NCBI GenBank assembly: GCA_022797145.1
Contig: JAAWKA010000001.1
Span: 1-61,744, forward strand
Origin: Clostridia bacterium
GTDB lineage: Bacteria; Bacillota; Clostridia; TANB77; CAG-508
Length of the DNA: 61,744 nucleotides
Direction: 5' to 3'
The notes under the pieces are model-generated. The model saw only the letters and a list, made by a program, of their open reading frames with translations, did no database searches and was not told the origin of the DNA. Below, piece after piece: positions 45,096 through 54,352 of this stretch. The position numbers were made by a program, and so were the translations under genes. Each line of letters opens with the position of its first letter. Within the stretch, counting starts at the first letter, position 1.

Positions 45096-46187
45096 TTATA
45101 TTTCTTCTATATATTCATTACTTGTTCCTTCTAATTCTTTTATTGATAATTCCATTTTATTATTTTCTTGGTTAATATCAATTATTTTTGCATTAACATG
45201 TTGTCCTATTTTCAATATATCCTCTGGTTTAGTAATTTTTTTATCTGATATTTGTGAAATATGTACTAATCCCTCTATTCCATCTTCTATTTTTACAAAC
45301 GCTCCAAATGGCATAAATTTTACTACTTTTACTTTTATAATATCATTTATATTATATTTATCTGTTATATTATTCCAAGGATTTTCTCCTTTTTCTGGAT
45401 ATGATAATTTTATTTTTTTACTTTCTTTATCCAATTCTTTTATTTGTACTTTTATATTTTGGTTTACTTTTAATATTTCATTTATATTGGTGTTCTTATT
45501 CCATGATATTTCTGATACATGTAAAAGTCCTTGAACTCCACCTATATCTATAAAAGCACCATAATTAGTTATATTCTTAACATTTCCTTCATATTCTTTT
45601 CCAATTTCAATATCTTCCCAAAAATTTTCTTCTTTTTGTTTTTGTCTATCTTCTAATACTTTTTTTGCTGAACCTATAATTCTTCTTTGCTTTGGTTCAT
45701 ATTGTATTATTTTAAATTCTATTTCTTTGTCTTTATATTTATAAGGATCTTCATTTTTCATAATTCCAGATAAAGAAATAGGAATAAAAATTCTTATTTC
45801 TTTATAATTTACAATAAATCCTTTGTCTGTTGCTTCTAGTATTTTTTCTTTAAAAATTTCTTCAGACTCTATCTTATTTTCAAACTCTTGCCTATTTTTT
45901 CTATATTTTACTCTTTTATATGATAATAGTACATTTCCCATACCATCATTTTGTTTTATAACATCTGCTGTTATAGTATCTCCTATCTTAAATTCTTTTT
46001 TGGGATCCTGTTTTTCATCAAATGAATATTCTTCTTTAGGTATTATTCCATCTGATTTATATCCTAAGTCTACAAAAATTTCTCCTTTTTTTGTTATTTC
46101 AATTATTTTTCCTGTTACTGTTTTTTCTAATTTTACATCTTTTATAGATTGATTAAATAACTCTTCAAAAGTTACATCATTTTTCAT
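45096..46187 (-). CDS. rpsA: Ribosomal protein S1-like protein with four S1 domains
   Basis: This protein of about 363 residues has four S1 RNA-binding repeats. They begin near VTGKIIEITKKGEIFVDLG, EKILEATDKGFIVNY, YEGNVKNITNYGAFIDIGG and IKVKVVKFMPFGAFVKIED. It is shorter than the six-domain E. coli S1 and typical of Clostridia. The ATG at 46187 has AGGTGG 8 bases upstream. It follows the cmk-plsC fusion, the usual partner of this gene, after a hairpin. Confidence 0.9.
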   Translation of the reverse strand: MKNDVTFEELFNQSIKDVKLEKTVTGKIIEITKKGEIFVDLGYKSDGIIPKEEYSFDEKQDPKKEFKIGDTITADVIKQNDGMGNVLLSYKRVKYRKNRQEFENKIESEEIFKEKILEATDKGFIVNYKEIRIFIPISLSGIMKNEDPYKYKDKEIEFKIIQYEPKQRRIIGSAKKVLEDRQKQKEENFWEDIEIGKEYEGNVKNITNYGAFIDIGGVQGLLHVSEISWNKNTNINEILKVNQNIKVQIKELDKESKKIKLSYPEKGENPWNNITDKYNINDIIKVKVVKFMPFGAFVKIEDGIEGLVHISQISDKKITKPEDILKIGQHVNAKIIDINQENNKMELSIKELEGTSNEYIEEI

Positions 46188-46223
46188 TTTTATTACCACC
46201 TAAATTCAATATTGTCTAATATG

Positions 46224-46264
46224 TTTAAAAGCATTTTTCAAAAGTTTTGAAAAACGCTTTTAAA
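46224..46264 (-). terminator. Hairpin between cmk-plsC and the S1 gene
   Basis: An inverted repeat of about 19 bp with one mismatch (46224-46243 with 46245-46264) stands between the two genes and includes T-rich arms. It may end or attenuate transcription into the S1 gene. Confidence 0.65.
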
Positions 46265-46289
46265 AGCTAGAAATTATTATATACTATAT

Positions 46290-47615
46290 CTATTCATTTG
46301 TCAATCTTATTATATTATCCATTATTTCTTTACTAATTTTTTCTAAATTTTCTTTTTCTGGTTGTTTGGATTGATATCTACTAAAATCTAATGGTTCTCC
46401 ATAATTTATAATTACTTTTGTAAATGGTTTAAAACTTCCTTTTATTCCTACTGGTATTACTGGTACACCTGTTCTTGCTGCTATAAATGCTGCTCCATTT
46501 TTCACTTTTCCATTATTTTTTTTTAGTCCATTTCTTGTTCCTTCTGGATATAATGCAAGTAATTCATCATTTTTCAATACTTGTAAAGACCTTTTCATTG
46601 CTTCTATGTCTTGTACGCCTCTTTTTACAGGTATTACATCAAATATATATCCTAACCAAGCTAAAAATGGATTATGAAACAATTCTTCTTTAGCTATCAT
46701 ATTTATATGTCTTTTAGCTGTAACTACAAGTGCTGGTGGATCTGCAAGCTTTACATGATTTGCACATATAATATATGCTCCCGTTTTTGGTATATTTTGC
46801 TTATTTAAAACCTTTACTCTATATATTATACAGTAAAATAAGTATATTAAAATTTTTATTATCTTTCTTATTATCAGTTTTACTTTAGTTTGCTTATAAG
46901 CATCTTTTTTTATTGAAGTTTTTTTTATTTCTTGATTTTTTATTTTTTTGTTATATTTATTGTTAATAATCTTTTCTACTTCTTTTTTCACTTCATCTAT
47001 AGTCATATTTGTTGTATCTATTAGTATTGCATCTTCTGCCAGTTTTAAAGGACCCTCTTTTCTATTTTTATCGTTTTCATCTCTTTTGTTTATACTATGC
47101 AATATTTCTTCATATGGGATATCTATTCCTTTTTCTTGATTTTGTAAAAGCCTTCTTTTTGCTCTTTCTTCTGGAGTTGCATCTAAGTATATTTTTATGT
47201 CTGCATTTGGAAATACATGTGTAGAAATATCTCTTCCTTCCATTATAATATCTTGCTTTTTTCCAAATCCTCTTTCTAATTTTGTAATTTTTTGTCTAAC
47301 TTCACTAATATTAGATATTTCAGAAACTAGATCATTTACTTCTTTTTTTCTTATATTATATGTTACATCTTTTTCATTTAAGTATATTGTTTGTTCCCCA
47401 TTATTATTTTTTATTTGAATATTTATCTCATCCATAAGTTCTATTATTTCTTTTTTATTTTCTAAATTTAATTTTCTATTTATCACTTCTAAAGTTACAC
47501 ATCTATACAATGCTCCTGTATCTACATTTAATAGTCCTAAATCTTGTGCTACTAATTTTGTTATTGTTCCTTTTCCTGTTCCTGCTGGTCCATCTATTGC
47601 TACGATAAAAGGCAT
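46290..47615 (-). CDS. cmk: Fusion of cytidylate kinase (Cmk) and 1-acylglycerol-3-phosphate acyltransferase (PlsC)
   Basis: This 441-residue fusion has, at residues 1 to about 225, a standard Cmk: IDGPAGTGKGTITK, DTGALYRC, MEGRDISTHVFP and RDENDKNR. A lysine-rich linker and a membrane helix follow. The PlsC domain has the HX4D-type motif as NHVKLADP and the later YPEGTRNG motif. It joins CMP/dCMP phosphorylation with phosphatidic acid synthesis at the membrane. The start ATG lies 2 bases after the preceding stop codon, so the two genes are coupled. Confidence 0.94.
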   Translation of the reverse strand: MPFIVAIDGPAGTGKGTITKLVAQDLGLLNVDTGALYRCVTLEVINRKLNLENKKEIIELMDEINIQIKNNNGEQTIYLNEKDVTYNIRKKEVNDLVSEISNISEVRQKITKLERGFGKKQDIIMEGRDISTHVFPNADIKIYLDATPEERAKRRLLQNQEKGIDIPYEEILHSINKRDENDKNRKEGPLKLAEDAILIDTTNMTIDEVKKEVEKIINNKYNKKIKNQEIKKTSIKKDAYKQTKVKLIIRKIIKILIYLFYCIIYRVKVLNKQNIPKTGAYIICANHVKLADPPALVVTAKRHINMIAKEELFHNPFLAWLGYIFDVIPVKRGVQDIEAMKRSLQVLKNDELLALYPEGTRNGLKKNNGKVKNGAAFIAARTGVPVIPVGIKGSFKPFTKVIINYGEPLDFSRYQSKQPEKENLEKISKEIMDNIIRLTNE

Positions 47616-47617
47616 TA

Positions 47618-48466
47618 TTATTTCACTTCCTTTTCTGGCACATGAATTCCTTTTACTGATACTTCTATTTTTTGAACATTCATGGCTGTTAATTTTTCTA
47701 TTTCTTTCATTGTTCTTATCTTAAATTCATTAATTGAATCTATAATATTATATCCATATTCTACAATAATTTCTATATATATACATGGTTCATTATTGTC
47801 TTTATCAACTCTTGTCTTAGCCATTTTATAAATTGCATCTGTTTTTGTTACCATGCATTCTATAATTTGTCTAAATACGCTATCTGATATGGTAAAATTG
47901 CCCATATAACTAAATGTTGGTCTTATAATTGATTTTTCTGATATGTATGGTTTTATACCTTTTCCTTTTGATTTGAATATTTGTAATGGGTCTAATATGT
48001 ATCCTGAAAAGTCTTTCTTTAATTCAAATGTTGGTACTGGTATTACATGTTTTCCTTCTGTAACACGTATTGTTCTTGCTTTTTCCATTTCTTCTTGTGT
48101 GGCAATGTCTGATATATATATGTATTTTGATATTTCTGGTAGTCCTAAGTTTTCAGCAATTTTTCTTACCATGTTATCTGAGGTTCCAAGTATTAATATT
48201 TTATCTGGTAAGTATTTATTTATGGCTCTTAAAATATCTTCTTTTTCCTTATTTTCTATAAATAATGCATGTTTTACTGTTTCTATTTTAGTTGGTGCTT
48301 TTTTAGCTGAAACTCCTGCAATTACTTCATTTTCTTTAATAAACAAACCATCATCTATAATATAGTTAATTTGGTTTTCACTTGCTACCATTTGGGCCCT
48401 GTAACTTTTCCCTGTTCCAGATGGGCCCACAAAAGCATATACTTGTATATTTTTTCTAACACTCAT
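47618..48466 (-). CDS. P-loop ATPase fused to an Asp23/Gls24-like domain
   Basis: This 282-residue protein has an N-terminal nucleotide-binding domain with Walker A VGPSGTGKSYRAQ near residue 14 and LILGTSD later. From about residue 185 the C-terminal part (GNFTISDSVFRQIIECMVTK, and YIEIIVEYGYNIID) resembles the Asp23/Gls24 (DUF322) alkaline-shock fold. The role is unknown; coupling to the envelope is suggested by the Asp23 part and by the plsC fusion immediately downstream. GGAG precedes the ATG. Confidence 0.75.
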   Translation of the reverse strand: MSVRKNIQVYAFVGPSGTGKSYRAQMVASENQINYIIDDGLFIKENEVIAGVSAKKAPTKIETVKHALFIENKEKEDILRAINKYLPDKILILGTSDNMVRKIAENLGLPEISKYIYISDIATQEEMEKARTIRVTEGKHVIPVPTFELKKDFSGYILDPLQIFKSKGKGIKPYISEKSIIRPTFSYMGNFTISDSVFRQIIECMVTKTDAIYKMAKTRVDKDNNEPCIYIEIIVEYGYNIIDSINEFKIRTMKEIEKLTAMNVQKIEVSVKGIHVPEKEVK

Positions 48467-48560
48467 ATTTATATTTCTCCTTTTTCCTTGTTGTAATTAT
48501 ATTATTCATTTGTCTTAATTATTATAACATTATTATTTTATATTGTCATTGTAAAATTAA

Positions 48561-48592
48561 AAAAAGCTGAAAAATTACTTTTTCAGCTTTTT
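48561..48592 (-). terminator. Terminator after the membrane glycosyltransferase gene
   Basis: A perfect 14-bp stem (48561-48574 with 48579-48592) with a 4-base loop lies just after the stop at 48597 and is T-rich on the minus strand. Confidence 0.85.
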
Positions 48593-48596
48593 ATTT

Positions 48597-49844
48597 TTAT
48601 ATTTTCTCAGCAACTTCATTTACTTCATTAATTTTTATATCTCTAATATGTTCTATTTTTTCCCATTTTGTCTGTCTTTTAAATAAACATTTAAAGTTTA
48701 TTGCTAACCAAGAACCTAAAAATAGTGGGTAACAAATTAATCCTTTTATCATTGGTTTTATTGGTTTCTTATCCAATAGCATAATTATTATTGCTGTTCC
48801 TATTGGAAGTAAAAATGTTGGTATTAAATATCTTAGACAATTTTCTATTAATTCTAATGTTGTAATTCCATTACCTAAATACATGATAAAGTTTATTCCT
48901 AGCAATATTAATGTTAAAACAAACATTGGTATACTTCCTAATATATATAATAATCCATCAAAGTTCATTAAAGTTTTATGAGTCTTTACTGATTGTGCTA
49001 AATCTTTTGTATAGTGTTGTATACATTGTATATGGCCTACTGTCCATCTTGATCTTTGTGACCATGATTGTTTAAAGCCTACTGGTTGTTCATCATATAC
49101 TATTGCATCAGTTGACCAACCTAATCTTTTTCCTGCTATAATTCTTTTTAAAGAAAATTCTATATCTTCTGTTAATGTTGTGGTATCCCAGCCTGTTGTT
49201 TTTATTACATCAAATTTAACCATAAAGCCAGTTCCATTTATTAGCGGAGATAGTCCTAAATTATATCTTGCTAAATGATAAAATCTGTTCATTGTCCAAT
49301 AAAATATCGCATATCCAGCTGATATCCAGCTATCTGTAGGATTTTTTATATCCCTATAACCTTGAACTACTTCTTCTCCTTGACAAAGTTTTTTATTCAT
49401 ATTTTTTATAAAATTTTCTTCTACTATATTATCTGCATCAAATACTAAAAATGCGTCATATGGTGCATTTTCTTTTATTTTTTGTTCTAAAAACCAGTTT
49501 AATGCATGACCTTTTGTTCTGTTTTTTTCGTCAAACCTCTCATATACTATTGCTCCTGCTTTCTCTGCTATTTGAGCGGTTTTATCTGTACAATTATCTG
49601 CGATTACATATATATCATATAAATTTTTTGGATAATTTTGTTTTATTAAACTTTCAACTAAATTCTTTATAACTGATTCTTCATTATGTGCAGGTATTAT
49701 TGCCATAAATCTATTTTCTTTTTTTTCTATTATTGGTTTATCTTTTAATTTTACTAGTGAACATACACTTACTATTAACTGATATAGCCAAAATATTGTT
49801 ACAATCCAAACTAGTGCTTGTTGAACCATATATAAATATTCCAT
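48597..49844 (-). CDS. Membrane-embedded family 2 glycosyltransferase
   Basis: This 415-residue processive-type GT2 has an N-terminal membrane segment and a catalytic domain starting FMAIIPAHNEESVIKNLVES. It has the metal motif FDADN and the processive-enzyme pattern TLTEDIEFSLK with the acceptor-site QRSRWTVGH (QxxRW). Three or so membrane helices follow. Such enzymes (IcaA/cellulose-synthase-like) polymerise and export beta-linked polysaccharide. No partner deacetylase is adjacent. GAGAGG precedes the ATG. Confidence 0.9.
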   Translation of the reverse strand: MEYLYMVQQALVWIVTIFWLYQLIVSVCSLVKLKDKPIIEKKENRFMAIIPAHNEESVIKNLVESLIKQNYPKNLYDIYVIADNCTDKTAQIAEKAGAIVYERFDEKNRTKGHALNWFLEQKIKENAPYDAFLVFDADNIVEENFIKNMNKKLCQGEEVVQGYRDIKNPTDSWISAGYAIFYWTMNRFYHLARYNLGLSPLINGTGFMVKFDVIKTTGWDTTTLTEDIEFSLKRIIAGKRLGWSTDAIVYDEQPVGFKQSWSQRSRWTVGHIQCIQHYTKDLAQSVKTHKTLMNFDGLLYILGSIPMFVLTLILLGINFIMYLGNGITTLELIENCLRYLIPTFLLPIGTAIIIMLLDKKPIKPMIKGLICYPLFLGSWLAINFKCLFKRQTKWEKIEHIRDIKINEVNEVAEKI

Positions 49845-49960
49845 ACTTTTCCTCTCTTTATATAATATCTATTATATTGTATTTTGTTACCTCTATTATT
49901 ATACTATTATAAAAAAATTTTTTCAACTTTTTTATAAATTTTAATAATTTCTTAATAATA

Positions 49961-52069
49961 TTATTCTTTTTCTTCTAAGTCTTTCATATTTAATGATATC
50001 TTCCCTTGTTCATCTATATCTTGCACCTTTACTTTTATTGTTTGTCCTAATTTTAATACATCTTCTACTTTTTCTACTCTCTTATTTGATATTTTAGATA
50101 TATGAAGTAATCCCTCTTTTGCTCCTCCTAAATCTATAAAAGCTCCGAAGTTCATTATTTTTATAACTGTTCCTTCGTATATTTCTCCTATTTCTAAGTC
50201 CTTACCTATATCTTCTATCATTTTTAATGCTTTTTTTCCTGCTTCATCTTCTTTTGAATATATAAATACTCTTCCATCTTCTTCTATATCTACTTTTACT
50301 CCTGTTTGTGATATTATTTTATTTATCATTTTTCCTCCTGGTCCTATCACATCTTTTATTTTGTCTATATTAATTACTGTTTTTATAATGTGTGGAGCAT
50401 ATTTTGATATATTATCTCTTGGTGCTTGTATTTGTTTTAACATTACTTCTTCTAATATATATTTTCTTGCAATTTTTGTTTTTTCAAATGCTTCTTTTAT
50501 TATATCATATGTCAATCCATCTATTTTTATATCTACTTGTATTGCTGTGATTCCTTTTTGTGTTCCTCCTACTTTAAAATCCATATCTCCAAAAAAGTCC
50601 TCTAGCCCCTGTATATCTGTCAACATTACATATTTGTTTTCATCATTTTCATCTGTTATTAATCCTGTTGATATTCCTGCAACAGGTGTTTTTATTGGCA
50701 CTCCTGCATCCATTAATGCAAGAGTACTTCCACAAATGCTTGCTTGTGAAGTTGATCCATTTGAACTTAATACTTCTGATACTACTCTTATTGCATATGG
50801 AAATTCTTCTTCTGATGGTAGTACAGGTACTAATGCTTTTTCTGCTAATGCTCCATGTCCAACTTCTCTTCTTCCTGGTCCTCTTGATGGACGTGCTTCT
50901 CCTACACTATATGAAGGAAAATTATAATGATGCATGTATCTTTTTGATTGTTCTTCGTCTATTCCATCTAATGATTGTTCTTCACTTACCATTCCTAATG
51001 TTGCAATAGATAATACTTGTGTTTGACCTCTTGTAAATAATGCACTTCCATGTACTCTTGGCAATATTCCCACTTCACATGATAATGGTCTTATTTCATC
51101 TAGTTTTCTTCCATCTGGTCTTTTGTGTTCTTCTAATATCATTTTTCTTACACATTTTTTTTCTAGTTTATATAAACTATCTACTATGTTTTGTTTTTTT
51201 AAATCTGTTTCCTCTTGTCCATATTTTTCTATAAAATACTGTTCTACATCTTTAGCTAATTTATCCATATTAGAGTCTCGTACTTCTTTATCTACTGCTT
51301 GTACATCTATATACATCCTATCAATATATTTTTCTTTTATTTCTTCATATATATTATTATCTATTTCAAATGATTTGTATTCAAATTTTGGTTTTCCTAT
51401 TTCTTGTTTCATATTAGATATAAAGTCACATATTCTTTTTATTTCCATATGTGCTGCTTTTATTGCTGCAAGCATTATCTCTTCTGGTATCTCATCTGCT
51501 CCTGCTTCTATCATTGCTATTTTTTCTTTTGTTCCTGCAACTGTTAAAGTAAGTTTTGATTTTTCTCTTTCTTCTAAAGTAGGGTTTATTACTATTTCAT
51601 CTTCTATATATCCAACATTTACAGCAGCTGTTGGTCCTCCAAATGGTATATCAGATATTGATAATGCTGCTGATGCACCTATCATCGCTGCTATTTCTGG
51701 TGAGTTATCTGCTTCTACTGATAATACTGTTGCAACAACACATACATCATTTCTAAAATCCTTTGGAAATAGTGGTCTTAATGGTCTATCTATTGCTCTT
51801 GAAGTTAATATCGCTTTATCTGTTGGTTTTCCTTCTCTTTTAATATAGCTTCCTGGAATTTTTCCAACTGAATATAGTTTTTCTTCATAATCTACTGAAA
51901 GTGGAAAAAAATCTATTCCCTCTCTTGGTTCTTTTGATGCTGTAACATTTACTATTACAACTGTTTCTCCATATCTTACAAGTACACTTCCATTAGCAAG
52001 ACCTGCTAACTTTCCTGTTTCTATTATTAATTTTCTTCCTGCTAAATCTGTTTCAAATGTTTTTAACAT
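49961..52069 (-). CDS. pnp: Polyribonucleotide nucleotidyltransferase (PNPase)
   Basis: This protein of about 702 residues is a phosphorolytic 3'-5' exonuclease of the RNA degradosome. It has two RNase PH-like halves (the second with HGSALFTRGQTQVLS and FFGDMDFKVGGT), the KH domain with VIGPGGKMINKI and the S1 domain with YEGTVIKIMNFGAFIDLGG. An upstream in-frame TTG exists but the ATG at 52069 is preferred. It follows rpsO, the common order. Confidence 0.97.
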   Translation of the reverse strand: MLKTFETDLAGRKLIIETGKLAGLANGSVLVRYGETVVIVNVTASKEPREGIDFFPLSVDYEEKLYSVGKIPGSYIKREGKPTDKAILTSRAIDRPLRPLFPKDFRNDVCVVATVLSVEADNSPEIAAMIGASAALSISDIPFGGPTAAVNVGYIEDEIVINPTLEEREKSKLTLTVAGTKEKIAMIEAGADEIPEEIMLAAIKAAHMEIKRICDFISNMKQEIGKPKFEYKSFEIDNNIYEEIKEKYIDRMYIDVQAVDKEVRDSNMDKLAKDVEQYFIEKYGQEETDLKKQNIVDSLYKLEKKCVRKMILEEHKRPDGRKLDEIRPLSCEVGILPRVHGSALFTRGQTQVLSIATLGMVSEEQSLDGIDEEQSKRYMHHYNFPSYSVGEARPSRGPGRREVGHGALAEKALVPVLPSEEEFPYAIRVVSEVLSSNGSTSQASICGSTLALMDAGVPIKTPVAGISTGLITDENDENKYVMLTDIQGLEDFFGDMDFKVGGTQKGITAIQVDIKIDGLTYDIIKEAFEKTKIARKYILEEVMLKQIQAPRDNISKYAPHIIKTVINIDKIKDVIGPGGKMINKIISQTGVKVDIEEDGRVFIYSKEDEAGKKALKMIEDIGKDLEIGEIYEGTVIKIMNFGAFIDLGGAKEGLLHISKISNKRVEKVEDVLKLGQTIKVKVQDIDEQGKISLNMKDLEEKE

Positions 52070-52134
52070 ATTCAAATTTCTCCTTTATTTTTATTTATGT
52101 AAAAGATAACATTTAAAATTAGATGGTAACCTCT

Positions 52135-52162
52135 ATATTACATATTTTAAAATATGTAATAT
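52135..52162. repeat. 28-bp perfect palindrome between rpsO and pnp
   Basis: ATATTACATATTTT is followed directly by its reverse complement without a spacer. It lies in the rpsO-pnp intergenic region. In many bacteria a hairpin here is cut by RNase III for PNPase autoregulation, but that role is only inferred. Confidence 0.5.
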
Positions 52163-52221
52163 ACAAGCTACTTCTAATATCTTTATATTATTCATTTACA
52201 TATACTTTAATTATAGCATTA

Positions 52222-52253
52222 TAGGACGTTTAATTTTTTTTATAAACGTCCTA
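52222..52253 (-). terminator. Hairpin after rpsO
   Basis: An 11-bp stem (52222-52232 with 52243-52253) lies 10 bases after the rpsO stop. The loop is A-rich on the minus strand and the trailing sequence is not a clean T-run, so it may be a partial terminator. Confidence 0.55.
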
Positions 52254-52263
52254 CTAATATAAA

Positions 52264-52527
52264 TTATTTTCTTAATCCTAATTTTTCAACAATATCTCTA
52301 TATCTTTCAATGTCTTTTTTTGCTAAATAGTTTAATAAATTTCTTCTTTTACCAACCATTTTTAAAAGACCTCTTCTTGAATGGTTATCTTTTACATGAA
52401 TTTTTAAGTGTTCTGTTAATTCTGTAATTCTTTCTGTTAAAAGAGCTATTTGTACCTCTGGAGAACCAGTGTCCTTTTCTTCTCTTTTATATGTGCTTAT
52501 AATTTCTTGTTTTCTTTCTTTTGTCAT
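52264..52527 (-). CDS. rpsO: Ribosomal protein S15
   Basis: This 87-residue 30S protein has [42 protein letters not shown], and then [21 protein letters not shown] precedes the ATG. The 110-base leader (52528-52640) contains a hairpin around AGCTCCTCTTAGAGCT and may hold the usual S15 autoregulatory RNA, which I could not fold reliably. Confidence 0.98.
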   Translation of the reverse strand: MTKERKQEIISTYKREEKDTGSPEVQIALLTERITELTEHLKIHVKDNHSRRGLLKMVGKRRNLLNYLAKKDIERYRDIVEKLGLRK

Positions 52528-52654
52528 AATAGACCCTCCTAATTTCTATTTCCCTTAAACCTAGCTCTAAGAGGAGCTTAATCCTTACGCCAAGAAAAAG
52601 GTATTTTTAATATTATTATTTTACACTATATTGTTAAAAAATGCAAGTATTTTA

Positions 52655-54094
52655 TTATATTCTTATAACTCCACTTACCATTTTACTTTCTGTTGCTGTT
52701 TCTAATAATTTGTTTCCTCCTGCTATTACTAAAACATCTCCTGATTCTATTATTTTTTCTTCTTTTAATTTTTCTATTCCTGTTTTTATTGTAGCATCTA
52801 TTGTATTAGCTTTTTCAACTAGTACTGGAAATACATTCCATACTATTGCTAATTGATTATAAGTTTTCTTGTTATCTGTTATTGCAAAAATTGGACACTC
52901 TGCTCCCATTCCAGAAAGTCTTCTTGCTGTATTTCCTGTATGTGTATATGCAACTATTGCATCTGCATTTACATTTTTTGCAGTTACACATGTTGTATAA
53001 GACACATTAAATTCTAAATCTTTTTCTTCACATTTAAAATCTTTTTTATCGAATCTTTTCCAATAATTAATTGAACTCTCTACTGATTTTGATATTCTTA
53101 CCATTGCATTTACACATTCTATAGGATATTTTCCCATTGCACATTCCCCTGATAACATAACACATGATGATCTATCAAATACTGCATTTGCAACATCACT
53201 TACTTCTGCTCTTGTTGGTAATGGATTTTCTGTCATTGATTCTAACATCTGTGTTGCTGTTATTACTGGTTTACCTGCTTCATTACATCTTTTTATAAAG
53301 TCTTTTTGTACTACTGGTACTTTCTCAAATGGTACTTCTACAGCCATATCTCCTCTTGCTACCATTATTCCATCTGATTCGTCTATTATTTCTTGTATAT
53401 TGTCTATTCCTTCTTGGTTTTCTATTTTACATATTATTTTAACATCTTTTCCACCATTATCATCTAATACTTTTCTAATAGCTCTTACATCTTCTACATT
53501 TCTTACAAACGATCCTGCTACATAGTCAAATCCTACTCTTGCTCCATCTTTTAAATCTTGTATATCTTTTTCTTTTAATGCTGGTAGTCTTAAAGATACA
53601 TCTGGAAAATTCATTGTCTTTCTACTTCCTAATTTTGCTCCATGTGTTACTATACAATGTACATCTTTTCCTACAATTTCCTCAACTTTTAATTCTATTG
53701 CACCATCATCTATTAATATTCTATTTCCTGGTTTTACATCTTTATATAGTTCTTTATAGCTTACTGATACTTTATCTTTATCTCCAACTATATCTTCATT
53801 CATTAATATGAATTTTTGTCCATCTTCTAACATTATTTTTTCATTTTTTCCTGTTATAAGCATACCTGTTCTTACTTCTGGTCCTTGCATATCTAGTAAC
53901 ATTGCACAAGGCTTTGCTAATTTTTCTCTTATTTCTAGAAAATCATTAATTTTTTCTTCTTGTTCTGGATAACTCCCATGTGAAAAGTTTATTCTTGCCA
54001 TTCCCATTCCTGTATTTATTAGTTCTTCTAATCTTTTTTCACTTGCTGGTCCTATTGTACATACAATATTTGTTTTTCTTAAATCTTTTTTCAC
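52655..54094 (-). CDS. pyk: Pyruvate kinase
   Basis: This 479-residue glycolytic enzyme makes pyruvate and ATP from phosphoenolpyruvate. It has the N-terminal TNIVCTIGPASEKR, INFSHG, the active-site MVARGDMAVEVPFEKVP and TATQMLESM with the cation-site region, and a C-terminal allosteric domain. It lacks the extra C-terminal PEP-utiliser-like domain of many Bacilli. The start is a GTG with AAGGAA upstream. Confidence 0.97.
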   Translation of the reverse strand: MKKDLRKTNIVCTIGPASEKRLEELINTGMGMARINFSHGSYPEQEEKINDFLEIREKLAKPCAMLLDMQGPEVRTGMLITGKNEKIMLEDGQKFILMNEDIVGDKDKVSVSYKELYKDVKPGNRILIDDGAIELKVEEIVGKDVHCIVTHGAKLGSRKTMNFPDVSLRLPALKEKDIQDLKDGARVGFDYVAGSFVRNVEDVRAIRKVLDDNGGKDVKIICKIENQEGIDNIQEIIDESDGIMVARGDMAVEVPFEKVPVVQKDFIKRCNEAGKPVITATQMLESMTENPLPTRAEVSDVANAVFDRSSCVMLSGECAMGKYPIECVNAMVRISKSVESSINYWKRFDKKDFKCEEKDLEFNVSYTTCVTAKNVNADAIVAYTHTGNTARRLSGMGAECPIFAITDNKKTYNQLAIVWNVFPVLVEKANTIDATIKTGIEKLKEEKIIESGDVLVIAGGNKLLETATESKMVSGVIRI

Positions 54095-54256
54095 TTTAAA
54101 TTCCTTCTTTCTTTATATTCTTTTTTATTTCTGTGTGTATTATAACACATATAAATTCTATTATTCAATATTTATATTACAAAAATATGACATTTTTATT
54201 CATTTATATAATTTTTTGCCTAAAGTGTTTTAATTTATAAGAAATAATTTAAAGTA

Positions 54257-54295
54257 AGAAAGTAGATGGACTTAATAATAGCTTTTCTACTTTCT
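54257..54295 (-). terminator. Terminator after glgP
   Basis: A 10-bp stem (54257-54266 with 54286-54295) lies about 60 bases downstream of the glgP stop on the minus strand and is followed by T-containing sequence. The rest of the 258-base gap shows nothing recognised apart from the pyk promoter region. Confidence 0.55.
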
Positions 54296-54352
54296 CTTTA
54301 TTTTTTTATCTAAATTTTTCAAAAGTTACTTAATATTAAAAGTGTTATTTTA

